A stretch of DNA of 64,000 nucleotides from Candidatus Lindowbacteria bacterium RIFCSPLOWO2_12_FULL_62_27 (GCA_001784175.1 MFPR01000004.1:248001-312000), one strand, 5' to 3'. Numbered from the stretch's first letter, positions 51,337 to 60,063 are shown. Notes: generated from the letters alone by a model not told the origin. Numbers and translations: made by a program.

Positions 51337-51672
51337 ATGTTCGAACCGCCGAAGCCCATCACCATCAAGGAACGGTTCTCTCTCCTGTTCTTGGAGCGGG
51401 GGAACTTGGACGTCATCGACGGCGCCTTCGTGGTGGTGGACAAGACCGGCGTTCGGACACAGATACCCGTCGGCGGGGTTTGCTGTTTGATGCTGGAGCC
51501 AGGCATCAGGGTGTCTCATGCGACGGTAGCTTTGGCGGCCCGGGTGGGGTGTCTTCTGGTGTGGGTGGGGGAGGCTGCGGTTCGACACGTTCCCCACGCG
51601 CGTGGGGATGAACCCCTTTCGCGTTCTTTCGCGTCTTTTCGTAGTTATTACTGGGAGCAGAAAAATATTTGA
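51337..51672 (+). pseudogene. cas1: Truncated type I-E cas1, joined to a CRISPR repeat
   Basis: Residues 1-83 follow the start of Cas1 of type I-E systems: ITIKERFSLLFLERGNLDVIDGAFVVVDKTGVRTQIPVGG, then MLEPGIRVSHATVALAARVG and LLVWVGEAAVR. A complete Cas1 has about 300 residues. Homology stops at about 51583 and the frame runs into a CRISPR repeat (read as VPHARGDEP) and unrelated sequence to a stop at 51672. The catalytic Glu/His/Asp region is missing, so no integrase activity is possible. Most likely a deletion joined cas1 to a downstream CRISPR array, removing the rest of cas1, cas2 and the leader. Confidence 0.88.
51587..51615 (+). CRISPR. Single type I-E CRISPR repeat (relic)
   Basis: The 29 bases carry the palindrome TCCCCACGCG/CGCGTGGGGA and the GATGAACC end of type I-E repeats. 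No second copy follows at spacer distance, so this is a lone repeat, not a working array. It starts four bases after the last cas1-like codon. Confidence 0.8.
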
Positions 51673-51686
51673 CACTTCGGCAAGGT

Positions 51687-51770
51687 CGTCACCCCCGCGA
51701 AAGCGGGGGTCCAGTCGCCGTATCCGAGCGGGGGACAGCTTCTGGATTCCCGCTTTCGCGGGAATGACGG
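51687..51770. repeat. Interspersed repeat I, copy 1
   Basis: CGTCACCCCCGCGAAAGCGGGGGTCCAG and CTGGATTCCCGCTTTCGCGGGAATGACG form two hairpins that also pair with each other at their ends. This is a widely seen type of intergenic bacterial repeat. The gap 51673-51996 holds only this, its second copy and no gene. Confidence 0.88.
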
Positions 51771-51856
51771 GCGGGACATGTCAGACATTATCTGCTCTCC
51801 TTAGTAAGGGGTTTCCAGTCTGGGTGTCGGGTATTTCTGCTCCCCGTAGTAATTCT

Positions 51857-51965
51857 CGTCACCCCCGCGAAACCTGTCCCAGCATGTCGTAAGCGGCGAG
51901 CGGGGGTCCAGATACCCGTATCCGACTCGGCTGCTGCCTGGATTCCCGCTTTCGCGGGAATGACG
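51857..51965. repeat. Interspersed repeat I, copy 2, with a 28-bp insert
   Basis: Same element as 51687-51770, but the first hairpin is split by about 28 bases (CCTGTCCCAGCATGTCGTAA and following) between CGCGAAA and CGGGGGTCC. It lies just 3' of the adenine deaminase gene. Confidence 0.85.
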
Positions 51966-51996
51966 AGTGAAACACTACACCCGCCGCCCTCCCTGC

Positions 51997-53727
51997 CTAC
52001 TCCACCCAAAGATCGACGTGTTTGAAGGCTTTGGCGTCGACGAGGCCGCAATCGGTGATTTTGAGTTCGGGGATGACCGGCAGCGCGAGGAAGGCCAACG
52101 TCATGAAGGGGTCGCCGATGGGCGAGCCGAGCCGGTCGCGGAGCGCGTGGAAGAGGCGGTCCATCGCGTCGGAGACTTCCGGGAATGTTTTATCGCTCAT
52201 GAGTCCCGCGATGGGCAGCGGGAGTTGTTCGAGGACGGCCTCATTTTCGACGACGGCGATCCCGCCGCCGATTTTCCTGATTCGGATGATGGCTTTCATG
52301 AGATCGGCGTCGTTCATGCCGACGGCGATGACGTTGTGAGAATCGTGGGCGATGGTCTGGGCCCACGCGCCAGACTTCAAGCCAAATCCGCGAACAAATC
52401 CCACGCTGACGTGCCGCGCCTGGTGGCGGTCGACCACCACGATCTTGGCGATGTCCTTGTCCGCGTCCGGCACCGCCTCCTGCCCGCGGACCGTCGGCTC
52501 GACGTGGACTTCGCGCGTGTAGAGCGACTTGGGAATGATCTCGATCACACGGAGTTTCCCGTGCCGGACGGGCACGTAAAAGTCGGACGGCTCGAGCCAC
52601 TTGATGTTGACGGTGCTTCGGAGATGCAGGTCCTTGCGGACGGGCGGCGTATAGAGGAGATGGCCGTCACGCGCGACCAGCTCGCCGTTCTTGAAGACCA
52701 TCTCGACATTGAAAGACCGGAGATCATCCACGACCAGGAGGTCGGCGATGTAGCTGGGCGCGACGGCACCGAGATGTTCGAGTTTGAAATAGTGAGCGGT
52801 ATTGTAGGAAGCCATCTTGACCGCGAGGATCGGATCGAGTCCGAGCCGGATGGCCTTGCGGACAATCGCGTCCATGTGACCGTGGTCCCGGAGCGTGTGA
52901 GGGTGGCGATCGTCGGTCACGAACATGAACCGGGTGTGGTTGCGTTCTGTGACAAGGGGGAGTAGATCCTCAAGATTTTTGGCGAGGCTGCCCTCGCGGA
53001 TCATCACATGCATCCCTCGCGCCAGTTTTTCGGCCGCCTCCTCCAGGCTGATGCACTCGTGGTCGGATTTGATGTTGGCCGCAATATAAGCATTGAGGGG
53101 CTTACCGCGCAGGGCCGGCGCGTGGCCGTCGATGCGTTTGCCCATCGACTGGGCCAGGTCGATTTTTTCGAGGACGCTTTTGTCGGCGTTGATCACGCCG
53201 GGGTAATTCATCATTTCTGCGAGACCCACGACCCACTTATTCTGGAAAAAACTCCAGAGATCAAAGGCCGACAGTTTCGACCCGGCCGTTTCGAGGTCCG
53301 TGGCGGGGACGCAGGACGGCAGACACACAAACACGGTGAGCGGCTGATATTTCGAGGATTCGAGGATGAACCGGATGCCGTCCAGTCCGAGGACGTTGGC
53401 GATTTCGTGCGGGTCGATGATGATGGTGGTCGTCCCGTGCGGCACCACGCACCGGGCGAACTCGCCGACCGTGAGCATGGTGCTTTCGACGTGGAGGTGC
53501 CCGTCGAGGAGTCCGGGCACGAGGATTTTGCCTTTGAGATCGATTTCCTTTTCGCCGCGGTATTTTTCGGCCGACAGCCCGGCGATCTTGCCGCCCCAGA
53601 CCGCGACATCCAGTCCCTCGAGAATCCGGCCGTCGAACACATCGAGGACGTTCGCGTTCTTGAACACCAGTTGAGCCTGTTCCGCGCCGCCCGCGACGCG
53701 GATGAGATGTTCCAGTGAATCAATCAT
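51997..53727 (-). CDS. ade: Adenine deaminase
   Basis: The 576-residue protein is an adenine deaminase of the amidohydrolase family, which converts adenine to hypoxanthine. Metal-site segments are PGLLDGHLHVESTM and IIDPHEIANVLG. Family markers include CLPSCVPATDLET, LAEMMNYPGV, KRIDGHAPALRG, SDHECISLEEA and FVTDDRHPHTL. The C-terminal substrate-site region has TIAHDSHNVIAVGMND. Length is normal. It is likely monocistronic, flanked by the accessory island and by the caspase-like gene. Role: purine salvage. Confidence 0.95.
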   Translation of the reverse strand: MIDSLEHLIRVAGGAEQAQLVFKNANVLDVFDGRILEGLDVAVWGGKIAGLSAEKYRGEKEIDLKGKILVPGLLDGHLHVESTMLTVGEFARCVVPHGTTTIIIDPHEIANVLGLDGIRFILESSKYQPLTVFVCLPSCVPATDLETAGSKLSAFDLWSFFQNKWVVGLAEMMNYPGVINADKSVLEKIDLAQSMGKRIDGHAPALRGKPLNAYIAANIKSDHECISLEEAAEKLARGMHVMIREGSLAKNLEDLLPLVTERNHTRFMFVTDDRHPHTLRDHGHMDAIVRKAIRLGLDPILAVKMASYNTAHYFKLEHLGAVAPSYIADLLVVDDLRSFNVEMVFKNGELVARDGHLLYTPPVRKDLHLRSTVNIKWLEPSDFYVPVRHGKLRVIEIIPKSLYTREVHVEPTVRGQEAVPDADKDIAKIVVVDRHQARHVSVGFVRGFGLKSGAWAQTIAHDSHNVIAVGMNDADLMKAIIRIRKIGGGIAVVENEAVLEQLPLPIAGLMSDKTFPEVSDAMDRLFHALRDRLGSPIGDPFMTLAFLALPVIPELKITDCGLVDAKAFKHVDLWVE

Positions 53728-53764
53728 GGGATCAGAGTGTATCCGGGCAGGGAGGGCAAGTCAA

Positions 53765-55660
53765 TCAAGGCACGGCAACGACCCGGAATCCCACGAACTG
53801 GCCCCGGTAGGCGGCTTTCAGGCCGCCCCGGTAGGCGGTGGCCATGCGTTCGGTCGTGTTGTTCCAGGATCCGCCCTTGCAGGCCCTCACCCAGCGGTTC
53901 TTGTCCGCGCCCGCGCCTTCCGCCGGACCTGTCGGATTTTTGGCCTTGCCGGTCGGCAGGCTCGCGAGATGCACGTCGCTCAGCCATTCCCAGACATTGC
54001 CGGCCATGTCATGCAGGCCGAACGGATTGGGCGGGAAACTGCCGACGGGCGCCGTCCGCTGGTTGTCCCACTGGGACCCGCACCCCTGGCAGTTGGCCAG
54101 GTTCGCGCCGGCCTCGCCGGTGCTCGTGGCGTACTCGAAATTCTTGCCGCCCCGCCCGGCGTAGACCCATTCGGCTTCCGTCGGGAGCCGGTAGGTCCGG
54201 CCGCTCATCTTGGAGAGCCATTCGCAGAACGTGTTGGCCTGGTTCCAGCTCACGCTGACGATGGGGCCGTTGTCGTCGGGCGAGTACCGGGACACGGGTT
54301 CGTCGCCGAAACTATTTTTCTCCCAGTTGAATTCGAGCCCGGTCTCTTCGAGGAATTTCCTCCACTGCCCCACCGTGATTTCGTATTTGCCCATCCAGAA
54401 TCCGTCGATCGTGACGTGGTAATCCGGCGTCAGGTCGAACGCGGCGCCGGACAGCGCGACCATGTCGATGTTGAGGTCGCCGGCCGATTCGGTGTAATCT
54501 TTGAAATCCCTGGGTGCTTTCGATTTTTTCGAGGGCCGGGGTGACGGCTTTTCTTTTTCCTTGGCCGGCGTCGGAGGCGGAGGTTCGCCGCCCAAGGCCG
54601 TGACGATTTCGGCGGGCAAGCCGGCCGAAGCGGTCCGGTCTTCCGGTTTGCCTTTCCCTGCGCCGGCCAGGACAAACTGCACGGGCGGGGCGGCGGAGGC
54701 GATCCTGTCGTCCGAGAGGGCGGCGTCGAGAATCACGAGGACGTGTTTCGCCGGGATCATATCGATCATTTCCATCAGTCTCGAAACGGAGATGGCGGAA
54801 GAAAAGTAATCGGCCGTCGGGCAGTCGGCGGGGATCAGATATCCCTTGCGCCTGCCGCCTCGCAGCTCTTGGGTGTATCCATGTCCGGCAAAATAAAGGA
54901 CGACGCGGTCGGCCTCGCTGACTTCGGCGGGCAGGCGTGTGGTGAGGAGGGACTCGATTTCTTTTCGCGTCGCCTGCTTGTTGAGCAGAATCTGCACCGA
55001 CTCAAACCCCATTTTTTTGAAGAGCCGGTCCTTGACCGCCTCCGCGCTTTTCTCGGCGAACGACAGCGCCGGCCACTGATCGTACTGGTCGATCCCGATG
55101 CATACGCCCCAGCTTTTCTTGTACGGCTGGTCCGGTCGCGCCGCAGGTTCCGCCGGCGGTTTCGGCGCCGCGACAGGCGGAGGCGGGGGCGGTGGTGGCG
55201 GAGGCGGGGGCGGAGGAGGAGGAGGTGGTGGCGGGGGAGGCGGCGGCGATGCCTTGCCGGTTTTCAGCGAGGCTGATTTCACCCACCCTGCGATGATGAC
55301 TCTGACGTAGTCATTATCCTGGACGACCATTTCCGGCCCGGACCCGCGAAAGATCAACCCGAGGATGCGCCCGTCCGGTTTTTCTTCTTTCATCGGGAGT
55401 CTCGCCGCGACTTGTGTGCGGCCGCCGGGTCCGGGGATCAACTTGAAGGCCGAAGCGTGGACCCAAGTCTGAAGTTGAATCTTCGACCAGTCGCCAAGCA
55501 CTTCCGTCCGCTTGACCGTGACTTCGCGTTCGAGGCTCGCCATGAGCCGCCCGTCCGGCTCTTCGTAGACGTTCGACGGCTCTTTGGTCGAGTAAATCTC
55601 GTCGACGGCAAACACCGGAAGACCAATTCCCAATCCGAGAATCGTGAGAAGGATTCGCAT
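53765..55660 (-). CDS. Caspase-like domain (Cys lost) fused to a formylglycine-generating-enzyme-like domain
   Basis: The 631-residue protein has a signal peptide (residues 1-18), an SH3-like N-domain (VYEEPDGRLMASLEREVTVKR), and a run of 24 prolines (139-162). A caspase/metacaspase-like domain (about 183-330) has SWGVCIGIDQY and the histidine H260 in LYFAGHGYT. The catalytic Cys of ILDACxSG is alanine (A314, ILDAALSDD), so it should be inactive as a protease. The C-terminal 235 residues form a sulfatase-modifying (FGE-sulfatase) domain: FWMGKYEITVGQWRKFLEETG, VSWNQANTFCEWLSKMSGRTYRLPTEAEWVYAGRGG, GLHDMAGNVWEWLSD and RACKGGSWNN. It lies divergent from a TPR-CPBP protease gene. Confidence 0.88.
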   Translation of the reverse strand: MRILLTILGLGIGLPVFAVDEIYSTKEPSNVYEEPDGRLMASLEREVTVKRTEVLGDWSKIQLQTWVHASAFKLIPGPGGRTQVAARLPMKEEKPDGRILGLIFRGSGPEMVVQDNDYVRVIIAGWVKSASLKTGKASPPPPPPPPPPPPPPPPPPPPPPPPVAAPKPPAEPAARPDQPYKKSWGVCIGIDQYDQWPALSFAEKSAEAVKDRLFKKMGFESVQILLNKQATRKEIESLLTTRLPAEVSEADRVVLYFAGHGYTQELRGGRRKGYLIPADCPTADYFSSAISVSRLMEMIDMIPAKHVLVILDAALSDDRIASAAPPVQFVLAGAGKGKPEDRTASAGLPAEIVTALGGEPPPPTPAKEKEKPSPRPSKKSKAPRDFKDYTESAGDLNIDMVALSGAAFDLTPDYHVTIDGFWMGKYEITVGQWRKFLEETGLEFNWEKNSFGDEPVSRYSPDDNGPIVSVSWNQANTFCEWLSKMSGRTYRLPTEAEWVYAGRGGKNFEYATSTGEAGANLANCQGCGSQWDNQRTAPVGSFPPNPFGLHDMAGNVWEWLSDVHLASLPTGKAKNPTGPAEGAGADKNRWVRACKGGSWNNTTERMATAYRGGLKAAYRGQFVGFRVVAVP

Positions 55661-55673
55661 CACACATAATAGA

Positions 55674-55712
55674 TACCCCCCTTTATCCCCCCTTGTAAAG
55701 GGGGGAAAGAGG
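55674..55712. repeat. Palindromic C/G-run repeat (family E), divergent gap
   Basis: CCCCCC...TTGTAAAGGGGGGAAAGAGGGG forms a hairpin in the 91-base gap between the caspase-like gene and the divergent TPR-CPBP gene. Any promoters for these two genes must surround or overlap it. Confidence 0.7.
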
Positions 55713-55751
55713 GGTTGACCCCTTTTCATCCCCCGGTTACATTCATCCGCC

Positions 55752-57638
55752 ATGTTCCTGACCGCCGCGCTGTTTGCCGTTTCGAGTCTCGCCTGGGGGC
55801 CCGACCTGCGCTTTGACACCGCATACGCGCTGGAACTCGACCGCCAGTTTGATTCGGCGCGCATTTTGTATCGGCAGGCCGTCACGTCGCCCACCGACCC
55901 GATCGAGGCGCACCTCGGACTTTTGCGCGTGGCCGAGGACGATCCGACGGAAAGCGTTCCGGTCTACCCGCCGGATTCCGCGCATCCCCGCGGACATCTC
56001 CTGCACCTGTATTCCCGCCGCCTGGCATTTCAGGAAGATCCTGCGGACACGTGGTGGGTTCTTCCCGACAGCGACATCCGGGCGCAGATCCGGCAGGATA
56101 GCAGCCTCATCCACGCATGGGTGATTCTTCTCGCGATTTCCTCCAAGAACAATGACGCCTTCGAGCGCCTTGTGGAGAGCCGAGATTCGTTTATCGGCCA
56201 CCCGCTGTTTGACCATGCATTGCTGAGCGCGGCGATGAGCAGGAATATCGACACAGGGTGGCTTGCACGACTGATGAAAGTATATGAAAGCCGGCCGATG
56301 TGGGGGCTCTTTCATTCCTACTGGTGTCATGCTCACAGAAACGCTCCGGATCATGACACGCTCCTTCGCGCCGCAGCGGCGACCGGCGACAGAATGAGGG
56401 ACGACGCGTTATTTCGAATGGCGATCAAAGCGATGCCCAAAGACACGCCGCAGGCCAAGGCGCATCTGGAGGAGATATTGAGCCAGGGATGGAATAACAG
56501 CACCTATGGCGCAGTCCTCGCCCTGGCCGGTGTCCACCGCAGACTCGGCGACGAAACCGCCGCTCTCCGCGTGATGGAGGATTACGAGCGCCGCTACGGC
56601 GCGCGATACGTCAGCATGGGAAGCGAGCTGGCCGAGGCGGCGGAAAAAGCCGGGTGCCCGGACACGCACGTTGCCGCGTACTGGCGCATGGCCCTTGATC
56701 ACCACAAAGGAACGAGACGAGCCGCATTCAGCGACGGCAAATTGCATATCCGCCACCAGTTGGCCCTCGCGCTGATCAAGAGCGGCCGGCCGGGCGAGGC
56801 GCTGGAGCAGGTGGATCAGGCGCGGGGTGAAGCCTCCGGCCGGATTGAGAAACTGATGGTGTTTGCGCTGCAGTGCCACGCCTACATCGTGTGGCAGCCG
56901 GCGGTGCTGACGGCGTGGATTCTGACTTACACGCTGGCCGTGCTGGTATTTCCGATCACGCTGATCTATTTCGTTCGCCTGCCCGGAACGACATCCGGCA
57001 GCAAGCTCGCGGCGGCGACGGTGACGACCGCGATCCTGTGCCTGCAGACGGCGGCGACGCCGGACTTTGGCGCCGATTTCTGGACCTGGTCGGCCTTTTC
57101 CGCCGCGCGGAATTTTCTGCTGGTCGCGACCTCCCTGACGATTCTCGCATCCGAGGGCATCCGGCATCGGTTCGGATGGAAGGGCCTCGTGGAGGCAGGC
57201 GCCGTCGTTCTGATCGGCGGCGCGTGGTCATACGCGCTGTACGGGATCGAGCGCCCGGAGATGTCGCCGATCCTCAAAACCGTCATGGATCTTCCCAGCG
57301 AGTTTGGAATTCCGCTCGGGCCGGGCTGGCCAGCGGAGAAAACGTTGTCGTTTGTCGTGTCGGCGGCGTTCACCGAGGAACTCCTGTGCCGCCTTCTGCC
57401 GGTGGCCATCGCCGTCCGATCATTCGGCGGCCGGCCCGCCGCGCAGGGGGCGGCGCTGGCGCTGGCGACGCTCGCGTGGGCCGCGGCGCACGCGGGGATG
57501 GTGACGCCGGAATGGTGGAAATTCGTTCAGGTGACGGGCCTCGGCGCGCTTTTGAGCGTGCTGTTTCTCCGCCGCGGGTTCGTTGCGTGCATGGCCGCGC
57601 ACGGGATTTTCAACGCCATTGCCGTTTTCGTCCCATGA
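55752..57638 (+). CDS. TPR protein with CPBP intramembrane protease domain
   Basis: The 628-residue protein starts with a signal-like stretch (FLTAALFAVSSLAWG). Residues 20-380 form an alpha-helical repeat solenoid of TPR type (SARILYRQAV, then ALALIKSGRPGEALEQVDQARG). From 390 there are about eight membrane segments with the CPBP (CAAX protease and bacteriocin-processing) motifs: EELLCR (EExxxR) in FTEELLCRLLPVAI, WAAAH (a variant of FxxxH) and HGIFN (HxxxN). The solenoid would lie outside the cytoplasm. The stop overlaps the ABC ATPase start (ATGA), so it is coupled with the exporter genes. Substrate is unknown. Confidence 0.82.
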   Translation: MFLTAALFAVSSLAWGPDLRFDTAYALELDRQFDSARILYRQAVTSPTDPIEAHLGLLRVAEDDPTESVPVYPPDSAHPRGHLLHLYSRRLAFQEDPADTWWVLPDSDIRAQIRQDSSLIHAWVILLAISSKNNDAFERLVESRDSFIGHPLFDHALLSAAMSRNIDTGWLARLMKVYESRPMWGLFHSYWCHAHRNAPDHDTLLRAAAATGDRMRDDALFRMAIKAMPKDTPQAKAHLEEILSQGWNNSTYGAVLALAGVHRRLGDETAALRVMEDYERRYGARYVSMGSELAEAAEKAGCPDTHVAAYWRMALDHHKGTRRAAFSDGKLHIRHQLALALIKSGRPGEALEQVDQARGEASGRIEKLMVFALQCHAYIVWQPAVLTAWILTYTLAVLVFPITLIYFVRLPGTTSGSKLAAATVTTAILCLQTAATPDFGADFWTWSAFSAARNFLLVATSLTILASEGIRHRFGWKGLVEAGAVVLIGGAWSYALYGIERPEMSPILKTVMDLPSEFGIPLGPGWPAEKTLSFVVSAAFTEELLCRLLPVAIAVRSFGGRPAAQGAALALATLAWAAAHAGMVTPEWWKFVQVTGLGALLSVLFLRRGFVACMAAHGIFNAIAVFVP

Positions 57639-58405
57639 TTGAGATCCACGATCTCGTCAAATGCTACGACGGCAAGACCGCCGTCGACCATCTCAGCCTT
57701 GCGGTCGGCGCGGGGGAGTGGCTGGTCTTCGCGGGGCCCAACGGGTCCGGCAAGACGACCACCATCAAGATCCTCGCGGCGCTGGCCGCGCCGACCTCCG
57801 GCGCCGTCCGGGTGGCCGGCCATGACGTGACGCGCCGGCCGGTCGAAGTCAAGCGGTCGATCGGATATTTGCCGGAAGATCTTTCGGCCTTCGGATATCT
57901 GACCGGTCTGGAATATCTGCACGTCATCGCCGCGTGCCACGACCTCGCGCCGGGGATTGAACGCGATCGCGCGGAGCGGCTGATCGATCTCTTCGACCTG
58001 CGCGACTACCGGCAGACCCTGGTCCGGACCTATTCGGTCGGCCTGTCCCGGCGGCTCACCCTTGCCGGCGCGCTTTTGCCCGATCCGCCCATTCTGCTTT
58101 TGGACGAGCCGACCGCAAATCTGGATCCCGAAAGCGCCTATCTGGTGCGGCAGGTGCTGAGAGGCCTCGTGGAGCGCGGCCGGACGGTGTTCATGTCGAC
58201 GCATCTCTTGACGTCGGCCGAAAAGGACGCATCGCGCGTGGCCTTCATCAAGGAGGGGAAACTGCTTCTCGACCGCAGTCTCCCCGCGCTGCGCGAGTCG
58301 TTCCCCGGGGACGATCTCGAAACCATTTTTCTGCGCGTGACCGAGCAGAAGGGCGAGGAGCGCGTCCGTGCTTTTCTGGACGGCGTGCCCCGGGTCGAAA
58401 GATGA
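57635..58405 (+). CDS. ABC transporter ATP-binding protein
   Basis: The 256-residue protein has Walker A (GPNGSGKTTTIKIL), the Q-loop region (RSIGYLPEDLSAFGYLTG), a signature TYSVGLSRRLTLAGALL (VGL replaces the common GGQ/GGM), Walker B (ILLLDEPTANLDPES) and the switch His (FMSTHLL). This is the type of ABC-2 exporters. A longer frame extends upstream inside the CPBP gene but the ATG at 57635 fits the family and overlaps its stop. The permease starts four bases before its stop (ATGA). Confidence 0.93.
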   Translation: MIEIHDLVKCYDGKTAVDHLSLAVGAGEWLVFAGPNGSGKTTTIKILAALAAPTSGAVRVAGHDVTRRPVEVKRSIGYLPEDLSAFGYLTGLEYLHVIAACHDLAPGIERDRAERLIDLFDLRDYRQTLVRTYSVGLSRRLTLAGALLPDPPILLLDEPTANLDPESAYLVRQVLRGLVERGRTVFMSTHLLTSAEKDASRVAFIKEGKLLLDRSLPALRESFPGDDLETIFLRVTEQKGEERVRAFLDGVPRVER

Positions 58406-60015
58406 GTCTCCGGAGCCTGCGCCTGGAGCTGTGGATGCAGTCCCGGGTTCTGATCAATTCCTTTCTCTCAAACCGCATCGTGGCCGTTGGACTCGTGCTT
58501 CTTTTGGCAGGATACGTTTTTCAATGTTCGTATCTCGCAAGCGGGGTCAGCCGCCGTTTCAACCCCGGCGCGGAACCTCTCTCCGCCGAGATACTGACCG
58601 GATTCGAGACCTTCGGATACTTTTACAGCCTCTTCACGTTTTCTCTGGGGTTCCTCATCGCCGGCCTTACGCTGCCGGCGTGGAACCGCACGCGGAGCAA
58701 ATTTTTCCTGCCGCTGAGCCCCGGACAGCTCGCGGACGTGATCCTGTTCTCGCACGTGGCGCCGCTCACAATGCTCATGGTTTTTTTCGTTTCACCGCCG
58801 GCCATCGCCGCCGTCATTGGAGGCGCCCTTTCCGCGCCGCGCGCCGCGGGGCTATTTTTATTTTTTTCGATGGAGCTTCTGGAAAACATTTTTGCGGCCT
58901 CCATCCTGTCCGACATCATTCTCGGGATCGCGATCACGGGCCGGACCCGGCGCGCGTTTCTGTGGCGGATGGGCGGCATGACGGCGTGCCTGGCGGGCGC
59001 CGTCACTTTTCTCTTCCACAAGCTGGGCGCGGCGGCGTTCACGCAGCCGTTTCCGGGCGCCGTGGAGTGCGTGTTCGGCGGCCGGATCGCGCAGGGCCTC
59101 GCGATTCATCTGTTCGCCGTCGGCGGCCTCTATTACGTGGCCCGCGTCCTGACCCGGGACATCACCATCGGTCACTGGGAGAAATTCGTTTCGTTCATTC
59201 AGTCGGGCAAACCCGGGATCGCCCGGAATGTCTGGCGCGCGGCGGGCTCGGCCCTCAGGGAACCACTGCGGTCTTTGGCGCTGCGGGAATGGCTGTCGCT
59301 GACGCGCGACACGGTTCTTCTGCCCTTCGGCGTCGGCGTTCTGGGCGGCGCGGCGGGGGTTCTGGCCGTGCTGGGGATCACCGGCGGGGACGTTCTCCGC
59401 GATCTGGGCCGGCACCGGCAGTTTCTGGCGGGACTCTTCTTCGCTGAAAGTCTCGGATTCTACTTCATCTATCTGCATCTCTGTTTTTTTCTCTCGACGT
59501 CCTCGTACGGCGGCGAAGGCCGCGACATGGAACTTCTGGCGGCCCAGCCCATCGGTCCGGATCAGGTCCTCCGCGCGAAAACCGCGGTTCACGGCGCGAT
59601 GCTGGCCGCGCCGGTTCCGGTGATCGCCGCCTTCGGCCTCTGGCTGTCGCGTTATCAGCCGAACGTGCCGCCGATGTTCGTGGCGGCGATGGCGGCGGTG
59701 GCGATCGGCATGGCGATGTTTCTCCAGTGGACGGCCGTCTGCATGGGCGCGATTCTGCCCGACCCGAGGCGGCCCAACCGGTACATGGCGATCAATTCGA
59801 CGGGTCTCGGCGTCGCCTTCCTCGTGTGGCTGATGGCCGGGGCCTCCGTGGTGATTTCCGTCGCCGTGACGCGCTGGCTGCCCGGCCGGTTTCTGCACCT
59901 GCCCCTGGTGATGATCCTGCTCTGGCTGATCGTCGGCCTGGTGCTGCACCGGGAAGCTTCGAGAGCGATGGCGGAGTCGCACTGGGCGAGACCGGCGCGG
60001 GGGGTTGATCTTTAA
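58402..60015 (+). CDS. ABC transporter permease (large, about 12 membrane segments)
   Basis: The 537-residue product is strongly hydrophobic with about 12 membrane segments in two halves, joined by a soluble segment near residues 255-300 (FIQSGKPGIARNVWRAAGSAL). It resembles large ABC-2-like permeases. It starts within the ATPase stop (ATGA). Together with the ATPase and the CPBP protease it forms a three-gene export and processing unit. Substrate is unknown. Confidence 0.82.
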   Translation: MSLRSLRLELWMQSRVLINSFLSNRIVAVGLVLLLAGYVFQCSYLASGVSRRFNPGAEPLSAEILTGFETFGYFYSLFTFSLGFLIAGLTLPAWNRTRSKFFLPLSPGQLADVILFSHVAPLTMLMVFFVSPPAIAAVIGGALSAPRAAGLFLFFSMELLENIFAASILSDIILGIAITGRTRRAFLWRMGGMTACLAGAVTFLFHKLGAAAFTQPFPGAVECVFGGRIAQGLAIHLFAVGGLYYVARVLTRDITIGHWEKFVSFIQSGKPGIARNVWRAAGSALREPLRSLALREWLSLTRDTVLLPFGVGVLGGAAGVLAVLGITGGDVLRDLGRHRQFLAGLFFAESLGFYFIYLHLCFFLSTSSYGGEGRDMELLAAQPIGPDQVLRAKTAVHGAMLAAPVPVIAAFGLWLSRYQPNVPPMFVAAMAAVAIGMAMFLQWTAVCMGAILPDPRRPNRYMAINSTGLGVAFLVWLMAGASVVISVAVTRWLPGRFLHLPLVMILLWLIVGLVLHREASRAMAESHWARPARGVDL

Positions 60016-60032
60016 ATTCGACAAGGTATAAC
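60005..60032 (+). promoter_or_regulatory. Sigma-70-type promoter for the zinc-ribbon gene
   Basis: TTGATC and TATAAC are separated by 16 bases, close to the TTGACA/TATAAT consensus. A perfect AGGAGG ribosome site lies at 60049-60054, nine bases before the ATG at 60064. The promoter overlaps the 3' end of the permease gene. Confidence 0.6.
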
Positions 60033-60063
60033 TTGCGTCAATATTTACAGGAGGAACGGAAAG

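Noticed and set aside
51587-51672. The peptide containing VPHARGDEP as a real protein segment
   Set aside because: This string is the translation of a type I-E CRISPR repeat, not a conserved peptide.
55170-55250. Plus-strand glycine-rich frame opposite the polyproline linker
   Set aside because: It is only the complement of 24 CCN codons in the minus-strand gene.
55661-55894. N-terminal extension of the caspase-like/FGE protein
   Set aside because: It would cross the family E hairpin and the start of the divergent gene; a normal signal peptide begins at the ATG at 55660.
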